Positions 1 through 6,693 of a stretch of 17,422 nt of DNA are shown here, piece by piece; position 1 is the stretch's first letter, and the number at the start of each line of letters is the position of its first letter. The notes beneath the pieces were generated by a model, which was not told the DNA's origin, did not search any database, and was given only the letters and a program-made list of their open reading frames with translations. Source of the stretch: CAYFZO01 sp964347615 (GTDB taxonomy: Bacteria; Pseudomonadota; Gammaproteobacteria; Poriferisulfidales; Oxydemutatoraceae); contig CAYFZO010000032.1 in NCBI GenBank assembly GCA_964347615.1, positions 1-17,422 of the forward strand, given 5' to 3'. Position numbers and translations under genes: made by a program.

Positions 1-409
1 GCCACAGCGCGTCCGTATCGGAAAGTATTACATCGTGCCCGGCCGCCAAGAAATCTTGGGTAACCATCAACTTCCACATCATATTCCATTGCATTTTCCA
101 CGCAGAGAGGCTATCTGCCCTATTTTTTACTTTCGTCTTGTTCTTATGATGTTGGGTCAGTCGAAAAGCAGAAAACCACCGTTCGGCGCGTCTTTGAATT
201 TTGTGGCGTAGCTCATTAGCCTTTCTAAAAAGGCTAATTCTCTTTGAAAGGCTGACTTTCGCTCCGTTCTCTCTCAGGTATTCATAACACGGCCTATCTA
301 CGCAGACCACTTCATAGTTTTCTATCCCAAGATTCTCAATGTGCTTGACCCAGTTCAACGCAACCTCCCGGTAGCTGAAATTGGAAAGGGCTATGATTTT
401 AAGGCTCAT
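1..409 (-). CDS. Glycosyltransferase-like protein, array copy 1 (3' end outside window)
   Basis: The reading frame is open from an ATG at 407-409 to the left edge, so only about the first 136 residues are visible. They match the other two copies in the array throughout, beginning MSLKII and ending in the metal/sugar-nucleotide motif DTDALW at the edge. This copy keeps the lysine-rich insert before the DxD motif that copy 2 lacks, and carries one extra His codon there relative to copy 3. The likely role is sugar transfer from a nucleotide sugar, by analogy with the PF03407-type putative nucleotide-diphospho-sugar transferases. Acceptor and pathway are unknown. Start chosen by alignment with the other copies; the upstream GGAT is only a weak ribosome binding site. 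Confidence 0.75.
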   Translation of the reverse strand, partial: MSLKIIALSNFSYREVALNWVKHIENLGIENYEVVCVDRPCYEYLRENGAKVSLSKRISLFRKANELRHKIQRRAERWFSAFRLTQHHKNKTKVKNRADSLSAWKMQWNMMWKLMVTQDFLAAGHDVILSDTDALW

Positions 410-484
410 GGCTGCTCATCCGTTGTGTGCCGCTAACCGCGCTGCCGAAACCGTTCACCGCAGCCGGAGACCGGAGATAAAACC
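410..484 (-). repeat. Repeated 75-bp intergenic spacer carrying the ribosome binding region of copy 1
   Basis: This segment between copies 1 and 2 is nearly identical to 1289-1363 between copies 2 and 3. Its last 30 or so bases before the start codon are also found upstream of copy 3. It contains a weak GGAT ribosome binding site and no convincing promoter or terminator, so the copies are probably read from one upstream promoter. Confidence 0.8.
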
Positions 485-1288
485 CTATAGCAACCACCGG
501 TCCCCGAAAGAGTCTTTTTTAGCCCTTGGATTCTTGTCGCTGCCAGGATGCCAAACGTACGTTTCCGGAACATACTTTCCTCTCTTAACCAGTTCCGGCC
601 TCAAAGCCAAAATCCTGACGCCGTCGGCAGTAAAAACGTCGCCTAAATCGGATTTTCGTATACTCGGATTCCTGCTCATCAAGAAGTTGTTGAACGCCCT
701 TTGATCGCTTGTTTCTCCCTGCCGTTCGGCTTCGGCCATCACTCGGCCGAGCAAACCGATGGCTTTGGGGTTGCTTCTGAACCCTATCCACCCCGTGCAG
801 AGCGTATATCCGTATTTTTCTCTGAACTTCGGGGGAAAGGCATTATCCGCCCACACCGTTGACGCAACGACGTCGTTGGAGTTGCTGTAAAACAGGTCTT
901 CGACCGGATCTTTCAGCCACAGCGCGTCCGAATCGGAAAGTATTACATCGTGCCCGGCCGACAAGAAATCCTGGGTAACCATCAACTTCCATATCAATTT
1001 CCATTGTATTGTCAACTTTTTATTTTTATGTTGTGTCAGTCGAAGAGCAGACAACCACCGTTCGGCGCGTCTTCGAATTTTGTGGCGTGGCTCATCAGCC
1101 TTCCTAAAAAGGCTAATTCTCCTTGGAAAGCTGACTTTCGCTCCGTTCTCTCTCAGGTATTCATAACACGGCTTATTTGCGCAGACCACTTCATAGTTTC
1201 TTATCCCAAGATTCTCAATGTGCTTGACCCAGTTCAACGCAACTTCCCGGTATCTGAAATTGGAAAGGGCTATGATTTTAAGGCTCAT
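485..1288 (-). CDS. Glycosyltransferase-like protein, array copy 2 (267 aa)
   Basis: A complete frame with ATG start and TAG stop. In order the protein shows a conserved N-terminus (MSLKII), a basic segment (residues about 55-95), the motif DSDALWLKDP, a GWIGFRSNP segment, and DQRAFNNFL. This order (DxD followed by WLKDP, then DQxxFN) fits the putative nucleotide-diphospho-sugar transferase family (PF03407-like). It lacks a signal peptide and membrane segments, so a cytosolic enzyme is inferred. Compared with copies 1 and 3 it has lost about 11 residues just before the DxD region, and has DSD where they have DTD. Its C-terminus also differs from copy 3 (NPRAKKDSFGDRWLL). Substrate is unknown; modification of a surface glycan is a guess from the family. 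Confidence 0.75.
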   Translation of the reverse strand: MSLKIIALSNFRYREVALNWVKHIENLGIRNYEVVCANKPCYEYLRENGAKVSFPRRISLFRKADEPRHKIRRRAERWLSALRLTQHKNKKLTIQWKLIWKLMVTQDFLSAGHDVILSDSDALWLKDPVEDLFYSNSNDVVASTVWADNAFPPKFREKYGYTLCTGWIGFRSNPKAIGLLGRVMAEAERQGETSDQRAFNNFLMSRNPSIRKSDLGDVFTADGVRILALRPELVKRGKYVPETYVWHPGSDKNPRAKKDSFGDRWLL

Positions 1289-1363
1289 GTCTGCTCATCC
1301 GTTGTGTGCCGCTAACCGCGCTGCAGAAACCGTTCACCGCAGCTGGAGACCGGAGATAAAACC
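1289..1363 (-). repeat. Repeated 75-bp intergenic spacer carrying the ribosome binding region of copy 2
   Basis: Near-identical to 410-484, differing at only a few positions. It lies between the stop of copy 3 and the start of copy 2. It contains a GGAT about 10 bases before the ATG and no U-rich terminator hairpin, so read-through from copy 3 into copy 2 is expected. Confidence 0.8.
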
Positions 1364-2200
1364 CTACAGCAACCACCGCTTCCCTAATACTTTTTTTTTA
1401 TTTCTTGGAGTCTTGTTGCCCCAAGGATGCCAAACGTACGTTTCCGGAACATACTTTCCTCTCGTAACCAGTTCCGTCCTCAAAGCCAAAATCCTGACAC
1501 CGTCGGCAGTAAAAACGTCGCCTAAATCAGATTTTCGTATACTCGGATTCCTGCTCATCAAGAAGTTGTTGAACGCCCTTTGATCGCTTTTTTTCCTCTG
1601 CCATTTGGCCTTGGCTATTACTCGGTCGAGCAAACCGATGGTTTGGGGGTTGCTTCTGAACCCTATCCACCCCATGCAGAGCGTATATCCGTATTTTTCT
1701 TTGAACTTCGGGGGATTAGCTCCCCACTCCGTTGACGCAACGACGTCGTTGGAGTTGCTGTAAAACAGGTCTTCGACCGGGTCTTTCAGCCACAGCGCGT
1801 CCGTATCGGAAAGTATTACATCGTGCCCGGCCGCCAAGAAATCTTGGGTAACCATCAACTTCCAAATCATCTTCCATTGCATTTTACACGCAGAGAGGCT
1901 ATCCGCCCTATTTTTTACTTTTGTCTTGTTCTTACGTTGGGTCAGTCGAAAAGCAGACGACCACCGTTCGGTGCGTCTTCGAATTTTGTGGCGCAGACAT
2001 ATCTCATCAGCCTTCCTAAAAAGGCTAATTCTCCTTGGAAGGCTGACTTTCGCTCCGTTCTCTCTCAGGTACTCATAACACGGCTTATTTACGCAGACGA
2101 CTTCATAGTTTTCTATCCCAAGATTCTCGATGTACTTGATCCAGTTCAACGCAACTTCCCGGTAGCTGAAATTGGAAAGGGTTATGATTTTAAGGCTCAT
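1364..2200 (-). CDS. Glycosyltransferase-like protein, array copy 3 (278 aa), promoter-proximal
   Basis: A complete frame with ATG start and TAG stop, first gene of the array in reading direction. The same blocks as in copy 2 are present: DTDALWLKDP, GWIGFRSNP and DQRAFNNFL. The protein retains the insert TKVKNRADSLSA that copy 2 lacks and has two extra residues (IC) in the basic segment. Its most divergent stretches from copy 2 are the region after the DxD (TEWGAN versus TVWADNAF), a basic run near residue 200 (KWQRKK), and the last 20 residues. The catalytic blocks are almost unchanged, which suggests the copies share a reaction but may differ in donor or acceptor. That is inference; no pathway genes lie beside it. 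Confidence 0.75.
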   Translation of the reverse strand: MSLKIITLSNFSYREVALNWIKYIENLGIENYEVVCVNKPCYEYLRENGAKVSLPRRISLFRKADEICLRHKIRRRTERWSSAFRLTQRKNKTKVKNRADSLSACKMQWKMIWKLMVTQDFLAAGHDVILSDTDALWLKDPVEDLFYSNSNDVVASTEWGANPPKFKEKYGYTLCMGWIGFRSNPQTIGLLDRVIAKAKWQRKKSDQRAFNNFLMSRNPSIRKSDLGDVFTADGVRILALRTELVTRGKYVPETYVWHPWGNKTPRNKKKVLGKRWLL

Positions 2201-2309
2201 GGCTGCTCATCCGTTGTGTGCCGCTAACCGCGAGGCCGTATACCCGTCGCGGGCAACACGATAACGTGCTACAAGAAAAAAGCACCTTGAAAAGACCAAA
2301 GCGGCGCGA

Positions 2310-2315
2310 ATTATA
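2310..2315 (-). promoter_or_regulatory. Perfect -10 hexamer, candidate promoter of the glycosyltransferase array
   Basis: The minus strand reads TATAAT here, about 110 bases upstream of the start of copy 3 and outside the repeated region. No good -35 hexamer lies 16-18 bases upstream; the best is AAAAGA. The overlapping inverted repeat at 2319-2343 suggests the promoter may depend on an activator or be repressible. Confidence 0.4.
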
Positions 2316-2318
2316 CCG

Positions 2319-2343
2319 CACGAAACGTCTCTTCTTTTTCGTG
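2319..2343. promoter_or_regulatory. Inverted repeat CACGAAA-N11-TTTCGTG
   Basis: Two perfect 7-base arms separated by 11 bases lie between the fetB stop and the candidate -10 of the array. The position overlaps where a -35 would be, so it could be an operator. As a fetB 3' hairpin it lacks a U-run, so it is a poor intrinsic terminator. Confidence 0.35.
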
Positions 2344-2360
2344 AAAACTCATCGCCGCCG

Positions 2361-3092
2361 CTAGTTGCTCGGCAATCTCGACGCGAGCAACCGCGACGAA
2401 CGCATCAACGCAAGATAAATCGCGGTCGAGACACCCGCCGCACCGAGCAACAGACACATAATCATTATCTGGTATCTGACTGCCACCAGCGGCGACACGC
2501 CCGAGAGTATCTGTCCCGTCATCACCCCCGGCAACGAGACCAGACCGACGGCGAAAAGCGAGTTCACCGTCGGAATCATCGCCGCCTGCAACGCGGCGTT
2601 GCGGATCTTCTCGTAGCGCTCCCCGCTCGGCGCCTCGGACTCGAAGCGCTCGGCGGCGAGGCACACGGTGTTCATCGCGTTGGAGAAAGTCATGCCCGCA
2701 AGCGGAATCATGTACTTCACCGAAAACCACGGTGCCAGTTCAAGTACCAGCTGCGTGGTGAACGCGAGCGTCGTGCATCCCCCGATTGCAATCGCAAGCG
2801 TGACCTTGCCGTAAAGCGCGGCGCTCTTGCGCTTGAGAGGGTAAAGCGCAATCCAACTCGAGACCCCGATCATCACCAGAACCACCAGCGCCAGCGTAAG
2901 CACGTTGTCGAACGCGAACAGATAGGTCAGCACGTAGCCGATCAATATCAGCTGCCCGACCATGCGCAGGAACGCGTACAGAATCATCCGATAACCCGCC
3001 ACCCAGCGGTAATAAATCACGGCGACGGCAATCACCGGAATTACCATCAAGGACAGGTTGAAAATCGAAATGGTGGGAATGCTGCTGTTCAT
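2361..3092 (-). CDS. fetB: FetB-family (UPF0014) iron export ABC transporter permease
   Basis: The 243-residue, strongly hydrophobic protein has about six to seven predicted membrane segments. Its most telling region, residues 173-212, contains IPTVNSLFAVGLVSLPGVMTG followed by a VRYQIMIM segment. This matches E. coli FetB, the membrane subunit that with the ATPase FetA exports iron. It is slightly shorter than the E. coli protein (about 259 aa). The ATG start is supported by GGAGA about 7 bases upstream. No fetA ATPase gene is adjacent, so the partner must be elsewhere or lost. The 3' end, together with about 60 bases downstream, recurs in decayed inverted form at 4030-4285. The gene appears intact. 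Confidence 0.8.
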   Translation of the reverse strand: MNSSIPTISIFNLSLMVIPVIAVAVIYYRWVAGYRMILYAFLRMVGQLILIGYVLTYLFAFDNVLTLALVVLVMIGVSSWIALYPLKRKSAALYGKVTLAIAIGGCTTLAFTTQLVLELAPWFSVKYMIPLAGMTFSNAMNTVCLAAERFESEAPSGERYEKIRNAALQAAMIPTVNSLFAVGLVSLPGVMTGQILSGVSPLVAVRYQIMIMCLLLGAAGVSTAIYLALMRSSRLLASRLPSN

Positions 3093-3121
3093 GATCGGGT
3101 CTCCGGACTGGCGGCGCTTGG

Positions 3122-3160
3122 TTCACGCCCGTGAATCGCCGGGCGTCGTCTTGCCCGGCG
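3122..3160. promoter_or_regulatory. Two adjacent hairpins in the fetB leader / divergent intergenic region
   Basis: TTCACG-CC-CGTGAA (3122-3135) is a 6-bp-arm palindrome. Directly next to it CGCCGGGC (3137-3144) pairs perfectly with GCCCGGCG (3153-3160) across an 8-base loop. They lie between the divergent fetB and methyltransferase genes and inside the predicted fetB 5' leader. No U-run follows on either strand, so a terminator is unlikely; an operator or RNA leader structure is possible. Confidence 0.4.
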
Positions 3161-3167
3161 GGATTTC

Positions 3168-3194
3168 ATTTTAGCAACGACGCCGGATTTTCAA
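3168..3194 (-). promoter_or_regulatory. Candidate sigma-70 promoter of fetB
   Basis: On the minus strand TTGAAA (3189-3194) is followed after 15 bases by TAAAAT (3168-3173). The spacing is short. Transcription would start near 3161 and give a leader of about 70 bases that begins with the strong hairpin at 3137-3160. Confidence 0.35.
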
Positions 3195-3212
3195 GTAACA
3201 TGCCCCGCGACC

Positions 3213-4025
3213 ATGCACCAAGCCGCCCACAGGTTCACGCGAGACGGCGACGTCGAAGAGACCGATTCCGAACCGTTCGCCGAAGCGTCTCCCCAACCGC
3301 TCCTCTTGTCCGCCTGGCTGGACAAGATAAACAACCGCGACTGTATCGAGGGCATGAAGCAGATGCCCGCCGGGTGCGTTGACCTTGTCCTGACCGACCC
3401 GCCGTTCGCAATCGGGTTCCAAAAAGCGGGTGGGCAATACAACAGGAAAAGCGCAAACGTATTGCAAGGGTACAAAGAGATAGAACGCGAGAAGTATTTT
3501 GAATTCACGCTGGCGTGGCTTGCGGAATGCAAGCGGGTTCTCAAGGACGACGGTTCGATGTTTCTGGTATCGGGCTGGTCGAACCTGAGGGACGTGCTCA
3601 ACGCGGTCGAGGAAACGCGGCTTCACACCGTCAACCACCTGATCTGGAAATATCAATTCGGCGTTTTCACCAAAAAGAAGTTCGTTACCAGTCATTACCA
3701 CGTCCTGTTTCTCGTAAAGGACGGGAAAAACTACACTTTCAACAAAATTGACCATTACCCGGAAGACGTGTTTTTCATCAAGCGCGACTACTGGAAAAAC
3801 CAGGTCAAGACGCCGACCCGTTTACCCGAGGCGCTGGTTGACAAGCTGATCCTGTACGGCAGCAACGCCGGCGACGTCGTCTTGGACCCGTTCATCGGAA
3901 GCGGAACGACCGCAGTCTGCGCCAAAAAGCTCGCGCGGCACTACGCCGGCTTTGAAATCAGTCCCGATTACGCTGACTTCGCGCGCAAGCGGCTTGAGCA
4001 AGCGCAAAGGCAGGCGGAAGAATGA
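3213..4025 (+). CDS. Solitary beta-class DNA methyltransferase (probably N6-adenine)
   Basis: The 270-aa protein carries the catalytic motif TDPPF (residues 61-65) before the AdoMet-binding motif DPFIGSGTT (225-233), followed by GFEIS (247-251). The order catalytic motif first, AdoMet motif last is that of beta-class amino-methyltransferases (N6-adenine or N4-cytosine). The middle (TKKKFVTSHYHVLFLVKD) is typical of the family. Homology begins around residue 37 (LDKINNRDC), so the first 35 residues are weakly supported and there is no clear ribosome binding site before the ATG at 3213. No restriction endonuclease gene lies beside it, so it may be an orphan regulatory or protective methylase. 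It is divergent from fetB, and a decayed fetB end begins a few bases after its stop, which suggests arrival by rearrangement. Confidence 0.85.
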   Translation: MHQAAHRFTRDGDVEETDSEPFAEASPQPLLLSAWLDKINNRDCIEGMKQMPAGCVDLVLTDPPFAIGFQKAGGQYNRKSANVLQGYKEIEREKYFEFTLAWLAECKRVLKDDGSMFLVSGWSNLRDVLNAVEETRLHTVNHLIWKYQFGVFTKKKFVTSHYHVLFLVKDGKNYTFNKIDHYPEDVFFIKRDYWKNQVKTPTRLPEALVDKLILYGSNAGDVVLDPFIGSGTTAVCAKKLARHYAGFEISPDYADFARKRLEQAQRQAEE

Positions 4026-4029
4026 AGCC

Positions 4030-4285
4030 GCTTGGTTGTATTGCCGAGCATGACGACGGGGCAGATATTCTCGAGCGCGTTGCCGCTGCTGGCGGTCAGA
4101 TACCGGGTAATGCCGGAGAATGCCGGAGAATAATCATTCATTGTATCTGGCGCTCGGTGCGGCGGGTGTCTCGACCGCGACTTATCTTGCGTTGACACGC
4201 TCGTCGCGGTTGCTCGCGTCGGGATCGCCGAGCGACTGGCGGCGGCAACGGACTTTCACTAAAAGAAGCGGCAGCTGTAACCTTT
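4030..4285 (+). pseudogene. Decayed inverted copy of the fetB 3' end and flank
   Basis: Translated on the plus strand from about 4031, the sequence reads LVVLPSMTTGQIFSSALPLL and onward to a VRYR block. This corresponds to fetB residues from about 185 (LVSLPGVMTGQILSGVSPLV). After an in-frame stop and a 10-base tandem repeat, similarity resumes in another frame as LGAAGVSTATYLALTRSSRL against LGAAGVSTAIYLALMRSSRL. DNA similarity continues past the fetB stop into its 3' flank (GGCGGCGGCA, then TTTCAC and AAAAGAAG). There is no start, and the frame is broken, so this is debris. It fills nearly all of the non-coding space between the methyltransferase and apbE; nothing else was recognised there. 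Confidence 0.85.
4111..4130 (+). repeat. 10-bp tandem duplication in the fetB remnant
   Basis: The decamer TGCCGGAGAA occurs twice in immediate succession. The intact fetB has no such repeat at this point. It fits replication slippage in a gene no longer under selection and marks the frame break in the remnant. Confidence 0.8.
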
Positions 4286-4322
4286 TCCCGGTTCCCCTCA
4301 CGTCGCCTTTCCGCCTCCGAGG

Positions 4323-5378
4323 TCAGTGATCGGCACCGAAACGCGTTTCAAACGCGGGACTTGCCGCCGCGACAAAACCATCCGCCTCGCGGTCAACAAA
4401 GTACGCGGCGATACCCCGGCGGCGCGCAAGCTCAAGGCCGACCTCGCTGCCGAGTATCAACAACGCGGTAGCCAGCGCATCGGCTTCCATCGCAGTGGGT
4501 GCGACAACGCTCACGAGCGCGGTGCGGTGGGTGACCGGACGCGCGGTGCGGGGATTGATCTGGTGCGAATATCGCCGGCCTTCGATCTCGACGTAAATGC
4601 GGTAGTCGCCCGAAGTCGCCACCGCCGCGTCGCTGACTCGAACCGAACGCAACGCCGCCCGCGTCCGCTCGGCGGGTTCCTCAATGCCGATGCGCCACGG
4701 CTCGCCGCGGGCGTTGACGCCCGCCGCGTACAGTTCGCCGCCGACGTCAACCAAGAAGTCGCGTGCTCCTTCGGCGCCAAGCGCCGTTGCGACCCGGTCC
4801 ACCGCGTATCCCTTGGCGATTGCCGACAAGTCCACGTACAACTCCGGTATGCGCTTGCGGATCATCGGCGGCGACGGGCGCACTTCGAGACGGCGGTAAC
4901 CGACGACGGACAACGCACGTGCAATCGCGGCGGGCGACGGCGTTTCAGCGATCTCCGGGTCCGGGCCGAAGCCCCACAGGTTCACGACCGGCCCGACGGT
5001 GACGTCAAAAGCACCGTCGCTGAGCTCACTGACGCGCAAGGCTTCACTCAGCACCGCGACCAACTGCGCCGACGCGGGCTGCCATTCGGTACTGCGCGAG
5101 CGGTTGAAGCGGCTGAGCTCGGAATCCTTGAGATAGGTGGACATGCGGGCGTCGACCGCGTCGAGCTCGGCCTTGACCGTGCGCGCCAAGCGCGCGACGT
5201 CGGTCTCGTCAACGGCGTCGGCGATTGTGACCGAGTACACCGTGCCCATGGTCTCGCCGCCGAACACCGCCGGACGCCGCGCGTCGCAACCCGAACCCGC
5301 GGCAAGACAGCAAACGAGGACGAAGACCGTTACACGCGCCGACGGCAAAGCGTGAAATCGCCGAAACGACCGAAACAC
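4323..5378 (-). CDS. apbE: FAD:protein FMN transferase ApbE (lipoprotein)
   Basis: ApbE uses FAD to attach FMN covalently to threonines of NqrB and NqrC, which fits its place as the last gene of the nqr operon. Family signatures are ETMGTVY near the N-terminus, DLSAIAKGYAVDRVA, DVGGELYAAG, ATSGDY, SHQINPRT and the Mg-binding segment AMEADALATAL. The N-terminus has a basic region, a hydrophobic core (VTVFVLVCCLAAGSG) and a cysteine, so a lipoprotein anchored on the periplasmic side is likely, although the lipobox is not ideal. No ATG exists between the nqrF stop and the signal peptide. GTG at 5376-5378 is preferred (351 aa, usual size); TTG at 5385-5387 or 5346-5348 are alternatives. The gene is 89 bp after nqrF with this start. 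Confidence 0.88.
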   Translation of the reverse strand: MFRSFRRFHALPSARVTVFVLVCCLAAGSGCDARRPAVFGGETMGTVYSVTIADAVDETDVARLARTVKAELDAVDARMSTYLKDSELSRFNRSRSTEWQPASAQLVAVLSEALRVSELSDGAFDVTVGPVVNLWGFGPDPEIAETPSPAAIARALSVVGYRRLEVRPSPPMIRKRIPELYVDLSAIAKGYAVDRVATALGAEGARDFLVDVGGELYAAGVNARGEPWRIGIEEPAERTRAALRSVRVSDAAVATSGDYRIYVEIEGRRYSHQINPRTARPVTHRTALVSVVAPTAMEADALATALLILGSEVGLELARRRGIAAYFVDREADGFVAAASPAFETRFGADH

Positions 5379-5467
5379 CCGGAACAACGTGCGCGGCTCA
5401 GCCGCAGGGGCGTCGAGGAACGTGCTCGGGGGACGCACCGCAAAGCACCCGCCCGAAAGACCGGCCG

Positions 5468-6682
5468 TCAGCCGCCGAAGTCGTCGAACAGGATGTTTTC
5501 CTCCTCGACGCCGAGGTTGGTGAGCATCTCGATAACCGCTTGGTTCATCATCGGCGGCCCGCAGATATAGTACTCGCAGTCTTCCGGCGCCGGGTGATCC
5601 TTCAGGTAATTGTCGTACAGCACCTTGTGGATGAACCCCGTGTAGCCGGTCCAATTATCCTCCGGTTGCGGGTCGGACAGCGCAATCTTCCAGTAGAAGT
5701 TGTCGTACTCTTTCTCGAGTTGGTCGTAGTCCTCGACGAAGAACATCTCACGCAAGCTGCGCGCGCCGTACCAGAAGCTGATCTTGCGCTTGCTGTCGAG
5801 GCGCTTGAGTTGGTCGAATATGTGCGAGCGCATCGGCGCCATACCGGCGCCACCACCGATGAAAATCATCTCGTTGTCGGTTTCGCGCGCGAAGAAGTCG
5901 CCGAACGGGCCGGAAATCGTGACCTTGTCGCCGGGCTTGAGACTAAAGACGTACGACGACATCGCGCCGGGCGGCAAGTGCGACGCCGGCGGCACCGCGA
6001 TCCGCACGTTGAGCATGATGATGCCTTTCTCGTCTGGGTAGTTCGCCATCGAATACGCGCGCGACACCGACTCGTTCACGTGCGACTCGAACTGCCACAG
6101 GTCGAACCTGTCCCACACGTCGCGGTACTCCTCTCCGACGTCGAAGTCCTTGAACCTCACGCAGTGGGGCATGCACTCGATCTGCACGTAACCGCCGGCG
6201 CGGAAATTCACGTTCTCCCCGGGCGGCAACTCGAGCACCAGGTTCTTGATGAAAGTCGCGACGTTCTCGTTCGAGCGCACCGTGCATTCCCACTTGCGCG
6301 CACCGAAGACGTCGGGCGGCAAGCCGATTTTCATGTCGCGCTTGACCGTGACCTGGCACGACAGACGGTCGCCTTCCTGTGCCTGAGGCTTGGTGATGAA
6401 AGTCGTCTCGGTGGGCAACAGCGCGCCGCCGCCCGAGAAGACCTTGACCCGGCACTGCCCGCAAGTGCCGCTGCCGCCACAGGCCGACGACACGAACAGG
6501 TTGTTGTTGGCGAGCGCCGTCAGCAGTTTCGAGCCGACCGGCACTTCGATTCCTTTCTCGTCGTTGACGTTGACGTTGACGCTGCCGACCGAGACCAAAC
6601 GCGACCGGGCGGCGAGGATCACGAAGACCAATGCCAATACGATCAGCGTGAAAAAGCTGATGCCGAGACCGATTTCGACCAT
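5468..6682 (-). CDS. nqrF: Na+-translocating NADH:quinone reductase subunit F
   Basis: NqrF takes electrons from NADH through FAD and a 2Fe-2S cluster and passes them into the membrane part of the Na+ pump. The 404-aa protein has an N-terminal membrane anchor (about residues 4-25), then a ferredoxin domain whose cluster ligands are visible as C68, C74, C77 and C109. The FAD motif RAYS (208-211) and the NADH motif GGGAGMAPMRS (276-286) follow, with CGPP (374-377) and the typical end LFDDFGG. Length and order are those of the family. It starts 11 bp after the nqrE stop with only a weak ribosome binding site, so translation may depend on coupling. Confidence 0.97.
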   Translation of the reverse strand: MVEIGLGISFFTLIVLALVFVILAARSRLVSVGSVNVNVNDEKGIEVPVGSKLLTALANNNLFVSSACGGSGTCGQCRVKVFSGGGALLPTETTFITKPQAQEGDRLSCQVTVKRDMKIGLPPDVFGARKWECTVRSNENVATFIKNLVLELPPGENVNFRAGGYVQIECMPHCVRFKDFDVGEEYRDVWDRFDLWQFESHVNESVSRAYSMANYPDEKGIIMLNVRIAVPPASHLPPGAMSSYVFSLKPGDKVTISGPFGDFFARETDNEMIFIGGGAGMAPMRSHIFDQLKRLDSKRKISFWYGARSLREMFFVEDYDQLEKEYDNFYWKIALSDPQPEDNWTGYTGFIHKVLYDNYLKDHPAPEDCEYYICGPPMMNQAVIEMLTNLGVEEENILFDDFGG

Positions 6683-6693
6683 CGCCGCGTCGT

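Larger units (their letters stand above)
1..2232 (-). repeat. Tandem array of about 0.9-kb gene-plus-spacer units (three copies, leftmost incomplete)
   Basis: Three head-to-tail units are visible, with gene starts at 409, 1288 and 2200 (periods of 879 and 912 bp). Similarity covers the coding region and the spacer, and stops at about 2232 upstream of copy 3, where the sequence becomes unique. The length difference between units comes mainly from an in-frame deletion in copy 2 just before the DxD motif. The copies differ by many substitutions, so this is not a fresh duplication. The array may continue to the left of the window. Confidence 0.9.

Noticed and set aside
410..432. Tiny 6-codon frame (ATGAGCAGCC...) overlapping the starts of the glycosyltransferase copies
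   Set aside because: Too short to judge; it follows from a GGATGAGC sequence that more likely serves as a weak ribosome binding site.
1..2232. CRISPR-like array
   Set aside because: The repeats are whole genes with 75-bp spacers that are themselves repeated; there are no short regular repeats with unique spacers.
2311..2730. Minus-strand frame overlapping the fetB 3' end and continuing past its stop (ends EKEETFRAV)
   Set aside because: Similarity of this flank to 4240-4285 is explained by duplication of the DNA segment; the copy has a stop at the corresponding place and no coding signal.
3137..3160. GC-rich hairpin as an intrinsic terminator
   Set aside because: The stem is strong but no run of T follows on either strand, and it lies in a divergent promoter region.
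4326..5570. Long open frame on the plus strand opposite apbE
   Set aside because: It is the antisense shadow of a GC-rich gene with clear ApbE motifs; its translation is Arg/His-rich and resembles nothing.
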